This document shows, piece by piece, positions 52,615 through 62,879 of a stretch of DNA of 64,000 bases (its first letter is position 1; every line of letters starts with the position of its first letter). Source of the DNA: Phaeotremella fagi (Eukaryota > Basidiomycota > Tremellomycetes > Tremellales > Phaeotremellaceae); NCBI GenBank assembly GCA_001599715.1, contig BCHU01000013.1, positions 806,001-870,000 on the forward strand, read 5' to 3'. A program made the position numbers and the translations under genes. Under the pieces are notes generated by a model, which made no database searches, was not told where the DNA came from, and was given only the letters and a program-made list of their open reading frames with translations.

Positions 52615-55058
52615 TCAATCCAAAGCTATGAAATCAGAATCGAAGTCATCATCTTCTTCAGCTACAGCCTTTGAAGCCCAAAATGCCCTTTTCGTAGATT
52701 TCTTGACTTTCCCTGCCGTTTTCGAACGTGTATTTCGACTAGTCGGAAGTTCATCTATAGCCACAATTGAAGAATTGGACGAATCATAGTCTGAATCGGA
52801 TTCGTGTGTTGCAGTTTGGATCGTTCGTTTGTTGGGTGTTTTTTTAGAACCACCGGTTTTACCTAACGCGTATCTCGATTCTTCTTCCACTTCCCCTTCC
52901 TGTCTAACCCCCGCATTCAGGTATTCCATCTCTTCCTCTACATCAACGTCGACTTTGACCGCTTTGTTTTTGGTCGCCTTTTGCTTTTTGTTTGGTGTAA
53001 CAACCGATGGTGCGTTGTAAAAAGCCTCCTCATCTTCTGATACACTGTTAAACCGGTCTTTCGGGATTGGTTTTCCATTACTGTATATCTCCTCTATTTC
53101 ACCCTCCTCAGGATCAGATAACACTTCCTTCAAGAAATCTTCCTCAATCTCTGAATCTGAGAGATACTGATCATCCGAGGCTATATCTTCGTCATCCACC
53201 AAGATGGCTCCAACACCAGACTGTCGATCAGGTGAAGATAAGGAATGACTATGAGTTCGACTTTCGATTTCGTTTCCATCTCTATCATGTCTACGTGATT
53301 TAAGTCGACCTTCTGGAGTAGTTTCGCGTGTGATAGGGAGACCAAGCAATCTTTGTAGTCGACCATCTTCATGCAGTTTCTTGATTTCACGACGATGTTT
53401 GAGTGTCTGCTCATCGTTAGTTGAACTTCCTAGAATATTATATCAAACCTACCTCCTTGGTAACACCCATTACTCCAGCCAGAATACTCAGTTTCTCAGA
53501 ATCAACCTCATCTTCATTTCTATATTTCTTGTGTCTTCTTCCAGAAATCCATTCTGCCCGTTCGAAAAGTCCACGTTGGAGGATCTCATAAGCCCCGGCC
53601 AGGGTTGCTTTGACTTGACGAATCCCATACGAGGATTTTGAAATGTCGTTATCCCTGCCTTGGGGATCTTCAATTGATAGGAGGAAAGGTTGGTTGTTCC
53701 AGATCCAGCCTCTTCTTCTCTTGGAGAAATAACCGCCACCACGTCTTATCGTCAACCCAACTTCATCGTAATTGAAATTTCGACCGTAAAGCTCGAAGAA
53801 CTCCAGTAAGAGGGTTCCAAGGTTTTCCAGAGGGTCTAGTTCAGAATTTCGAAGTTTTGGGTGGACCTTAATAGTGTTATAAATACGTATTGATAGAGGA
53901 CCCTTGATGGAAAACTTACCTGAAGAAAATTGATGACCATGCAGATTACAGAATAACTCCCTAATCCCCCGGTGTAAACCTCATTCATAGATCTCTGACT
54001 TAGAAATGCTTTGACTACCAAAATAAGCTGTCTAGATCCAGGTAAAACATCAAGGTATTGGTTGATGATCTTTCCCGCTGATACACCATTCGTTTGATTC
54101 AGAGATATGTCCACATTCAACTTTCCTGTAAGGATCAAAGGTCAGCGAATTTCCCCATGAGAGCAAAATGCACCAAGATTTACCTTCACTAGTGACAAAT
54201 TTGATGATCGGAACTTTGGCTTTGGATATGATAGCGACCACATCGGTGATATAAGCCTGTCTCATGGCTCTTGCAAGTTCTGATAGCATTCTGGCTTTTT
54301 GCGATTCACTGTATCGTTTGGTAGTGACAACAAGGTCGATATCACTGAGACAATATTAGTGATGCTATTACAAACAGATCCCATACTCACCCTCGAGGAA
54401 GATAAAGCTGATTTTGCCAAGAACCAAATGGGGTTACTTCTGCATCTGGCCATACCTTCGTGACAGCGTTGGTGATCAACTCAATAACATATAATCTGAC
54501 TTCGTATTCCTTTCGTGTTGGTGACATGTAATCGTAGAATGCTATAATTTCTTCGTTCAACCTGCGACAAAAGTTAACAAAGCTGCCATATGTGTGCGCC
54601 GTAAGAACTAACATTTCAGCAGAATCCTGACACCTTTCCCAATCAACCCAATCTGCCCATGGAGCTTGTCTCTCTTTAGCCATTCTTTCTTCCTTCAAAT
54701 TTCTATATTGTACCCCATCATAACTATCATCATTGTCGTCATTCTCAAGCTTCCTCTTCCCCTTGCCTTTGGATTTAGAAGCGTTCTGGCCATTTTTGTC
54801 TTTAGTCTCTTCGTTGCCTTTCCCTTTTTTACTACCACTTCCAGTAGCACCATTTATCGAATTACCTCGAGATGAACCGTTCTTATTGGCGCTATCTTCA
54901 GTGATAGCTTTACCTTTACCCTTTGCGTTGGATTTCGAAGAGTTAGAATCATTTCTTGAAGTCGATGGACCTGCTACGGGAGGTGGCGACGGGGAACGAT
55001 CGAAGGAGATGAAATCGTCACCAGTTTGAAATCCAGCCTGTTGAGCTTGGTTGGACAT
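52615..55058 (-). CDS. TRF4: Non-canonical poly(A) polymerase Trf4/Trf5 (TRAMP complex)
   Basis: Start ATG 55058 (MSNQAQQAGFQTGDDF), stop TGA 52615-52617, about seven exons. Lys/Ser-rich N-terminus, then LNEEIIAFYDYMSPT and the nucleotidyltransferase core: VTPFGSWQNQLYLPRGDID with the GS motif and the two catalytic Asp of DID. Then central-domain motifs LNVDISLNQTNGV, LILVVKAFLSQR, GLGSYSVICMVINFLQ and LGTLLLEFFELYG, followed by LTIRRGGGYF. The C-terminal third is acidic and basic low-complexity. Trf4/5 adds short A-tails to aberrant nuclear RNAs, pre-rRNA spacers and snoRNA precursors, handing them to the exosome with Air1/2 and Mtr4. All catalytic residues seem present. Trf4 versus Trf5 cannot be decided, and most basidiomycetes have few copies. 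Confidence 0.93.
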
Positions 55059-55447
55059 GGTGTTGAACGGGTATGGATTCTTATCTTAAATGAGTTCTCG
55101 TTTTGTCGAAGGAATTCCATTAAATTTCAGACGAGAACCCAACTTTTGTAAATAACATTTATTGAGTACACGTCATTTATGAGAGGTAGTAAGCGTTCAA
55201 GGTCCCATCTAGATAAACAGTATCTATCAACTACCATCATACTCATTCATTCTGGTTGGAACATTATATTCTAGCGTAGAGTGGACTGGACTGCTTGCTT
55301 TACCCAGAATCAATCATTGAGAGAAGAGGGACTGAGGGATACCAACGCAGGAGCAGAGGAGCTAGGATATTATCATGACTCAACCTCCTTCAATTCAAAC
55401 CCGCCACTGAACAAGCTGTATCTCTATCGACTTTTTCAATCTAAACC
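55059..55447. promoter_or_regulatory. Divergent promoter region, TRF4 and the 55.4 kb gene
   Basis: About 390 bases between divergent start codons, with the ATAAATGACGTGT element at 55168-55180 (minus strand). Confidence 0.5.
55166..55180 (-). promoter_or_regulatory. Recurrent TAAATGACGTGT element, copy 3
   Basis: Reverse complement reads ATAAATGACGTGTAC, about 110 bases before the TRF4 start. Same core as upstream of MAK11/SEC6 and MET6. Confidence 0.55.
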
Positions 55448-56678
55448 ATGCTAGCTCCACCAACAAGGAAGAAAAGAGGAAGGTCTCCTTCACCGCCAAC
55501 CTCTCCAAATGGTATAGCTTCTCCTTTGGATATCCTATTGAAGAGACGAAGACGAGATGAATTTCATGAACAAATCGATAGGGAGAATGAAAATGAACCA
55601 GGTGTGAACGACAACGCTTTTCAGGATGGTATTGCAGGTCCATCACGATTCCCACTATCAGATTATGACGATAACGAGAGTATCAATAGATTGAATCATG
55701 ACCTTTCAGAATTTGGTATTGAGAAAAGACGAAGAAGGCAGTGGGAAAAAGCCCAAGCTCCGAACCAACATTTCCCGAACGCTTCTCAACCTATACCCAG
55801 TCGACAAATCCAATCAGAAGATTCCGTGTATCATCCAATAAATTCTTTCCAGTCGCCTCAAGGACCGTTCCATTCCCAACCAAATCCAACCAATCACCTA
55901 CAACCATATCCGCATCATGTCAAAGGTGATCAAATGTCTTCATCGCCTGTTAGGCATCAACTCCCGACTTCTTCACCATTTAGGGATCATAAGGGAAAGG
56001 AACGAAATCATAGTGGGGGTCATGATAACGAGTGGGAAGATGGGTTGACGATAGAAGAAATGCGGCGGGAGTGGGGTCAAGAATACGCCAGTCAAAATAC
56101 GTTACTACATTCACTGGTAAGTTGGTGATTTATAATCAAGCTATCCTTTAATAACATTAATTTAGCATATGGCTCGACTTAACCCTCTCTCTTCCCCAGA
56201 ACATCATCTTCCTCCACCAGTGTACGATCGTGCACAACATTCGTCACCTCATCCCTTCTCTCACTGGGGGAATGCTTCAACACCGTACCCAATACCAAGT
56301 CCAAATCTACAAAGTTCACCCTTTCAAACCCCAAATCTCGACGCTCACCATCCTCACATCCCACATTCCCTCTCAATGACTTCGTTGCAATCAACCACCC
56401 CATATCGACATCTGACAAACTCCTACTTCCCCTCGTCCTCACCATACGATCATCCACCTGGTCAAACGAAAGACGGGCCTCATTCCCTCCCATCAACACC
56501 TTATCATCGTCACGAAGAATCTGGAATGTATGAGGATCTGGGGGAAGACTCGATGGATATGGAGATTGGGAACGAAGGTCGGGCGGTGGAAGCTGATGTT
56601 AGAAGTCGTTATGAAGAGACTAATAGGTTATTGGGCGAACTGGAATTTGCCAGAAGAAGACGTTGGGAGAGTGGGTAG
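55448..56678 (+). CDS. Hypothetical disordered, probably nuclear protein
   Basis: ATG 55448 (MLAPPTRKKRGRSPSPP), one intron of about 49 bases near 56116-56164, stop TAG 56676-56678, roughly 394 residues. An N-terminal basic cluster (TRKKRGRSPSPP) and KRRRR look like nuclear localisation signals. SPLDILLKRRRRDE and the C-terminal YEETNRLLGELEFARRRR helix look conserved in character; the rest is Pro/Ser/His-rich and likely disordered. No catalytic or binding domain is recognised. GLTIEEMRREWGQEY before the intron is the most ordered internal stretch. Could be a chromatin or RNA-processing accessory factor, but nothing in the sequence shows this. Confidence 0.65.
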
Positions 56679-56853
56679 ATGGTCGATTACAATTAAAGCT
56701 CGTTTCACATGGAGATCCTTCTCTGCTGTATCTCACGTTCTGTTGTTTGTTGTACGTACGTTTCTATAATGATTTGTAGACTTAATTTAGCATGTCCGCA
56801 TTCCTTTCATATGAATCAATTGTTCTCGACTTGCAAGCCAATCAACAACCAAT

Positions 56854-57637
56854 CTACCCATTACATATTCCACAACTGTCAATAACATTACCACAATCCT
56901 TCTCCATATTAGCCCACCAATAGTTTTCTGAAAGCGTCTCATTCATGATCGAAACAGAATTATGTATTGTGGAATCAGAAGGACAATGAGCTTCGAACAA
57001 CAATCCATCTCGTACTTCACCAGCAGGTGGAACAAGACGAAGGACGTCATCAGGCTCCTCTGGGGATCGATGATATAGTAAACCAATTTCAGATACGACA
57101 TACCCCCCAATCTCAGCTTGTGCTTGGTCGCACATGACCTCATTCCACACTGGATCTTCAGGATACGCCGTTAACCATCTTTCAACGTCGTCGTCTAAAA
57201 CTTCTTCACTATCGTCTGTGAACTGTTCAGGATTGCCGCCGTGTTCAAGTGCAGCCGCTTGAAGCCCTCGGTCGAGAGCTTTGGGTGTTGGTCGATCGAT
57301 ATAACTGGTCGTAGGCAAGGGAGCAAAGAACGACGAATCCCTTGTCCTGTATTTTTCTTTCGTTCGATTTATTATCTGGATGTTCAAAACATCTATCGGA
57401 TTCAGGAAATCTCGAAAAGATCGTCTCTGCAGATGCAGATTGTCAATTTCGATGATGCACTCTGTGCCAGAGCTGGAAAAACTTACTGGTGACAATAAGA
57501 GATAATTTAAACTGCTCAGGAAACAATCCAAGTTGAGTAAAAACGTAATTAGAGGTATATAACCTCCAATTCTATAATCAAATCAGTGCTCACTCCCTTC
57601 TCGTCAAATCAATATCGTACCCACCCCAAACCAACAT
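56854..57637 (-). CDS. Stand-alone integrase-type H2C2 zinc-domain protein (retroelement-derived)
   Basis: Main exon on the minus strand from about 57426 to TAG 56854-56856. The proposed start is ATG 57637 (MLVWGGYDIDLTRR). An 82-base intron (GTGAGC..AGCAG) follows, then a 25-base exon (LNYLLLSP) and a 60-base intron (GTAAGT..CTGCAG). This model keeps one frame into RRSFRDFLNPIDVLNI and TSYIDRPTPKALDRG. The C-terminal 80 residues match the Ty3/Gypsy integrase zinc-binding arrangement: GLLYHRS, then LLFEAHCPSDSTIH, then NYWWANMEKDC and a final SCGIC. Only this domain is present, with no reverse transcriptase, RNase H or integrase core. It is thus a relic or a domesticated host gene. The first exons are uncertain and overlap the neighbouring gene's 3' end. 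Confidence 0.62.
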
Positions 57638-58771
57638 CTTTTGACAAAGTGGCAGAAGAGATCTGTCGTTGAAAAGCAACCGCCACAAAGAAGTACAGTT
57701 TAGTCAACACAATGTTTTGAGTTTGACTTACAGAGGAAAGCGATAGAACTCCAGAGATGAAAGCGTAGACGTGACCAATAGGACTTTTAGCGTGACCCCA
57801 CCAAACCCACCAGATCATCGAATGACTTTGCGAAGGATGTTGCTGACATTTGACCAATAGTTCGACTTCCCTTTTCAACCTTCGTCTTGAGTAGCTGATT
57901 TTGTTATCATTTTCCTTGCTGTTACTAGATGAATTTTTGATCAAGTGGTTTAGTGGTAGTGATAATACATGATGAAGATAGTAGAGGGATATTGATGTTA
58001 CTAAGGTGAAAGCGGTTTGTAGCCAAGAAAGACAGATTGTGGCTGACAAAAGTTGATCAAGGTATTTAAGCAGAGGACTGTGAATGTCAGTTATCAATGT
58101 TGACCAAAACTTACTCTCCAGGAATCTCAATCCTGAAGTCAGAAGTGGCAAAGTCCTCTCTAACATAATTTGAACAAGTGAGGCTAGACAAGCTCAGTAT
58201 CCAGTAAGTGTCATCGATGGTAGAGTACTTACTCATCTAACGTACACCATCCCAAAACTCCTAAAACAAAATCACCCTCAGTCGCGCTAATATCAAAAGT
58301 ATTTCTCCCAATGTTCAATATTCCACTCACCCCCCCACCCAAACCTCTACTACAAACCAAAAGTGCCGAAGCCAAAATTGAAAAACAGAAAACAAAAACG
58401 AATCTCCAAGTCGAATAAAACTCAAACAATCTACCATCTCGCCAATCCTTCCTCTGCTGCGGATATCTCACAACACGTTTAGGGTTTAAGTTATCTCTAT
58501 GTACACTGTATAAAGGTGAGGCGACTGACATCCTACCCAGTCGATGTTGGGAGGACGCGTTGATGTATCGTGGGGCAGTTTGGATTTCTGGTTGTGGCCT
58601 GTCAGGTCGACGGATTTTTGGGAGTGCGATTTCTGGGTTTAGGGGTGAGAGATCTTGGAAATCTATTATTGAGGGGAGGGTACTTCGAAATCGAGAGTTT
58701 TTGGAGCTAGTTTGAAAGTTGTTGATCTCATTGTGACGGTCCATTTTCTCGGTTCTTGATTCTGAGGACAT
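57609..58771 (-). CDS. Hypothetical multi-pass membrane protein
   Basis: Start ATG 58771 (MSSESRTEKMDRHNEI). About 110 residues of hydrophilic N-terminus precede a first membrane helix (FVFVFCFSILASALLV) and GLGGGVSGILNIGRN. Short introns then lead to LTCSNYVREDFATSD and further hydrophobic helices (LSATICLSWLQTAFTLV, SLYYLHHVLSL) and, after a basic loop, GHVYAFISGVLSLSS; probably four spans. The 3' end is unresolved. Reading through or splicing at CGACAG stops at 57609 (..KDVGLGWVRY). An alternative frame, giving ..LLPLCQKMLVWGGYDID, looks more protein-like and stops at 57590. No family recognised; topology suggests an ER or nuclear-envelope protein but this is a guess. Confidence 0.58.
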
Positions 58772-59218
58772 ATCAGGTTTTCCATGCCTTGTTTTTTTTT
58801 TTTTGCCTACCTCTTGCTTCGTTCATGCCCACAATCTTGGTGATAATCTTTACTAGCTACCGTGATGATACAATTGAGTAAGATATGATAATGAGTACAA
58901 AGGTGTAGGTTATGTATACATTTGTTACCCGCAGCATCACGAATTATCCCTCGAATGGAACAAAGGATGTACTGAGTATGGGATATGGGAGATGTCGTAA
59001 ATCACATTTGTCTCACTCAAATGCACTCTCTTTCAATGGTCACTGAAGGAGTTCGAAATATACATATATTGCTTCTGTACGTATAAAAATTTGGACTGTA
59101 TATGTTTCTCAGTATCTACAATCATTCTCAAACTACGACGACCATCCTTCGAAGTCTTTCTTTCCATATCATCGCCTTCTCTTTCGCGATTATTACTCCA
59201 GCTCGTAATACTTTCGTG
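58772..59218. other. Intergenic: membrane-protein promoter and 3' region of the F-box-like gene
   Basis: About 450 bases, with a T11-14 run near 58790. No coding signal. Confidence 0.35.
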
Positions 59219-60545
59219 TCATCTTCCTTCAAGTCTACTTCTTTCCTTCTTGCTTTGAATGTCATTTTCATATGTGGAACCGCATGCTTCACATGCAGGT
59301 CTTTCTGACCAATCTTTGACACTAAATCTTTCTGGTGGAAAAAGTGTATTTGGAGGAATAGTACCTCCAAATAGCTTCTCTACATTTCCTGGGACCGTCA
59401 AATCGAACTGTGAAAGATCACTGACCGTTGAGCTGTCGAGGTAAACCTCGATCGAAGTCGCTGAAGTAGATGAGATTGGATCTTGGTTATTGTAAAGATG
59501 ATTGGAGAAATTTGATCTCAGCTGCTGATTGAAGAGCATACATGAGATCAAACATCTATAATGATCATCCATAACTTGATGGTGAGCGTTCTCGACTTTC
59601 AAATGAAAGACATTTTTGATACCGGGCACAGCGTCCCAACGACGTGAATCAGAATTGTGGTGAGTGACAGTGAAGTGATTCTTGTTGATGTCTTTTGGTT
59701 TGAACGGTTGAAGTCTTGAGCAGAAGTGCTCCACATCGGTTGAAGTAGCCAACCGCCGGAATCCATCAGTGATTAAGGAATATTGATTATCGAGTCTGTA
59801 TAAGACCCCAAGCATGTTGACTGTATCTTTGCCACGGATATCACGTCGACTGTTAAGTAAGGCTTGCAAGTGTTTTTCGTCGAATGTCGGTGATAAAGAG
59901 AATGTTCTCAAATTAACGAAGATCCCATGGATTTGGTGATACGTTATCAAACTCTCTACTCCTTGAACCCACGACTTGGCTTCAGTTGTGAAGGAGTCGG
60001 TGACCGACCTAAGACCCTCATCTACTGTAAATAGACCACCGTCGTCCATTGATGGAAAGAATCTATATCTTTGAGGTAAATCACGATGATATCGATGAAC
60101 CAAATGGAAATTGACGATAAGTTGAAGAAGATGACGTTTACTTTTGGATTTACGCTGAGATATACCAATTTTTGGAGAGCTGGGATGATTGAACAACCTT
60201 CAAGTAGGAGATTGATATCGTGAACGAATATTGATTTATAGAGGTAAGGAATAGTCATCTCATTGAAAGTCTAATTTGGTACATCAGCTTACAATACATT
60301 GGTCGATAAATTTTGCTCCAGAACACATGGAAATCACTCACTGAGTTGATCCTCATCATGGTGGCAAGACCATTTTGATGCAGATCAGTCCATGTAGCAC
60401 CATCGAGATTCTTAGGAGGGGGTCTATGAAGGAATCTGATGATGTTGTCGAAAATCTCCAATGGAAACATTGGGGCATCGTCTCTTGGATTTGATGATGT
60501 ATCTGGAGCAGTTTGAGGTGATAGCAAGGTGGAATCGTTGTCCAT
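59219..60545 (-). CDS. F-box-like protein with C-terminal CxxCGS motif (paralogue 1)
   Basis: Start ATG 60545 (MDNDSTLLSPQTAPDT), an intron after the MMRINS codons, stop TGA 59219-59221; roughly 420 residues. Residues 28-90 look like a fungal F-box-type start (FPLEIFDNIIRFLHRPPP, then LATMMRINS, then FNEMTIPYLYKSIFV). The middle is alpha/beta with LLQLIVNFHLVHRYHRD and a possible leucine-rich-like sheet (SIEVYLDSS). The C-terminus has DLTVPGNVEKLFGG and RPACEACGS. It aligns over its whole length with the next gene upstream, including the intron position. F-box proteins recruit substrates to SCF ubiquitin ligases; here the Skp1-binding part is only suggested by pattern. Confidence 0.68.
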
Positions 60546-60859
60546 GATTACGAAGAGCTAGCTTATGAGCTGTGGTTGTGAAATGATGAATTGATTGATG
60601 ATGGGAATGAATCAAAGTTCATTGATGTCAACGCTCGAACCAATGCTGATTTGAAACACTAGTGGCAAAAATCTCTCGTGGTCAGTCAATACCACAGTTG
60701 AATCGAGATTCGAAAGCCCATGATCAGCAGGATGGATTCGACCCGTATCATACTAGCGCACCTGAACGTCTGTGAACATATTGCATACAATTCTCTATCT
60801 ATCACAATTAAGACCCAACAACCTTCCTATACTTTCCAAAGTACTCATCAGTTATGACC
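60546..60859. other. Intergenic between the two F-box-like paralogues
   Basis: About 310 bases; promoter of the downstream paralogue. Nothing else seen. Confidence 0.35.
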
Positions 60860-62213
60860 TCATTTAATAGAACCACAACCTTGACATTGGGGTTTCTCCG
60901 ACCGTTGTTTGATGACGACTTTTCCTGGCACTAAACCATTATGACAAGGTTTGCGATTGCAGACGGTGAGAAACTGCTGAAGGTTCTCCGGTACCGTAAG
61001 ATCACCAAGCGTGTGCCAGTCAATAGTCGAATCGAAATAGATTTCAAGTGATGTCGCAGCCGCCAGTTCCTTCGAAATGATTTCACCAGCTTCCTCGCGT
61101 GCTTGGATTCCTCGTCCAAACTTGAAGAGTGCTTCCTCGATGGACGAACGGCATCCAGGGTTAGGGTAGGATCCGGAAATCTTTGGATACAGTTGACAGT
61201 GACCTTTGATATAGTATACATTCCTGACACCACGTTTCATTTCGAAATTAACGGGGTATGAAAACTCATTTGAGGTTTTGACATGTCGAATTAGACTGAT
61301 TTTTTTAGCTGACAATCGTTTCGAGGGGAACAGAAGATTGATCGTTGGGTAATGTTCATAAGTGAGACAAACACTGTCGATATTGATTCGGTCTATTGTC
61401 GTCCAAAACTGATCAGAGATGCCTCGGAGCCACTTCGTGAAAAGAATTAAAAGCTTGTAAGATCGTTTGTTCCCGGGCAGTCTAATGCGATCTAACACGG
61501 GCAGTTGACTGCTGGTGAATGTAGGAAGTAGTGAAATCGTTTTCACATTGATGAGAGAGGGAAATCGTTCTTGATCAGGCGAAGTTGAGCAGAGTTCATC
61601 ATTATCATCGGACCTTTTCAGGTAGTCTAGTCCCTCAACCCATTGTTGAATATCATGAACCATTATATCGAAAGCCTCTGTCACTAGATCCTCGTCGGAC
61701 ACTAGGACTGTTTTCGAGTTCGGATCAACACTTTGTTGGGAGTGCCATTCGAAGTCGTGAACCAAGTGGAAATGGGTGACCTGATTAAGAAGATACCGTT
61801 TGGTTTTAGATTTGCGTTCCAGTATTACTTGATCTGGAACGATCGAAGATGATGATGACGAACAACCTCGAATGAATTTCTGCATGTTACTGACGAACAC
61901 TGATCGATACAATACAGGGATTGTAATTTCGTTGAATTCCTGTTGAAGAAGGTTAGCATCCATTCAACAAAATCAGCAACAAATCGATTGATGGGGCAAG
62001 TGTATCACCAAGACAGACACTCACAGAGTTTATCCTCATCATAGTCGTGAGATCTTGTTGATGCAGATCGGACCATGTAGCACCTTCCAATTCAGTTGGA
62101 GGAGGTCGATATAAGAATGGGATGATGACCCCCCAAACATCGGTTGGGAAAGTTGGACGTGGGTGTTCGTCATCTAAGGGGATTGCAGCTTGATCATGTA
62201 AGTTGGTGTCCAT
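60860..62213 (-). CDS. F-box-like protein with C-terminal CxxCGS motif (paralogue 2)
   Basis: Start taken at ATG 62213 (MDTNLHDQAAIPLDDE) because it aligns with the start of paralogue 1; an in-frame ATG at 62282 would add 23 residues. One intron after MMRINS, stop TGA 60860-60862. Same architecture: FPTDVWGVIIPFLYRPPP, LTTMMRINS, FNEITIPVLYRSVFV, NQVTHFHLVHDFEW, SLEIYFDST, DLTVPENLQQFL, and a terminal KPQCQGCGS with the shared CxxCGS. The middle, about residues 150-260, is poorly alignable with paralogue 1, suggesting divergent ligand-facing sequence. Likely a lineage-specific F-box-like family; no annotation beyond that is supportable. Confidence 0.68.
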
Positions 62214-62282
62214 TTTGTTGAAAAGGCCTAAACTCAAAGTTGGATGTTCAGAATGAAGAGAGGAATTGTGATCGAAGTTCAT

Positions 62283-62879
62283 TTTGACTCAATTGATGCA
62301 TGGTGCGCTGAAAACGCGTTTCGTTTCAGATCTGATTTCACACATGCACAGTGCACAGGAGATACGATCAGAATGATTTTTAAACCAAAGCATTCGGACA
62401 TCCTATTTACACATGTTTCTGAAAGGGATTATTCCAGTATCAAGGATTGTAGCAGATCGGCTAGCTAGGATTACTGTAATTTATTGTGAGCATATCTATC
62501 TGTTTGCCCCAATAGGTTGTAAGTAGTAGGATAGTATTTAGAAGTGGAATAGCGAATTGGTTAAGAGTTTCAATTTCGGCAGGATCCCAATGAAATCAAA
62601 GCTCTACACTACAGTAATGCATTCAATCAATGCAATCAACTAAGTGGTTCCTTTGTTGCATGAGAATAACCTCGTGAGATGTTACTTGAACTCCAGATTG
62701 AGTTTGGTATGGGCAATTCGATCTTAGCCAGAAATCGCAAGGAAATGCAAAATATTTCAAACGATCATATGGGAAGCTATGATTATTTCTTACATAGACC
62801 TTCTCAACATTCTCATTCCAATATTCCGACCCAATAAGCAATCATATCCAAAAATCGTCTTCCACAGAAATATTTAAAA
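62283..62879. other. Intergenic: promoter of F-box-like paralogue 2 and GTO 3' region
   Basis: About 600 bases. The short frames at 62244-62468 (+) and 62623-62841 (-) are not protein-like. Nothing else seen. Confidence 0.35.
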
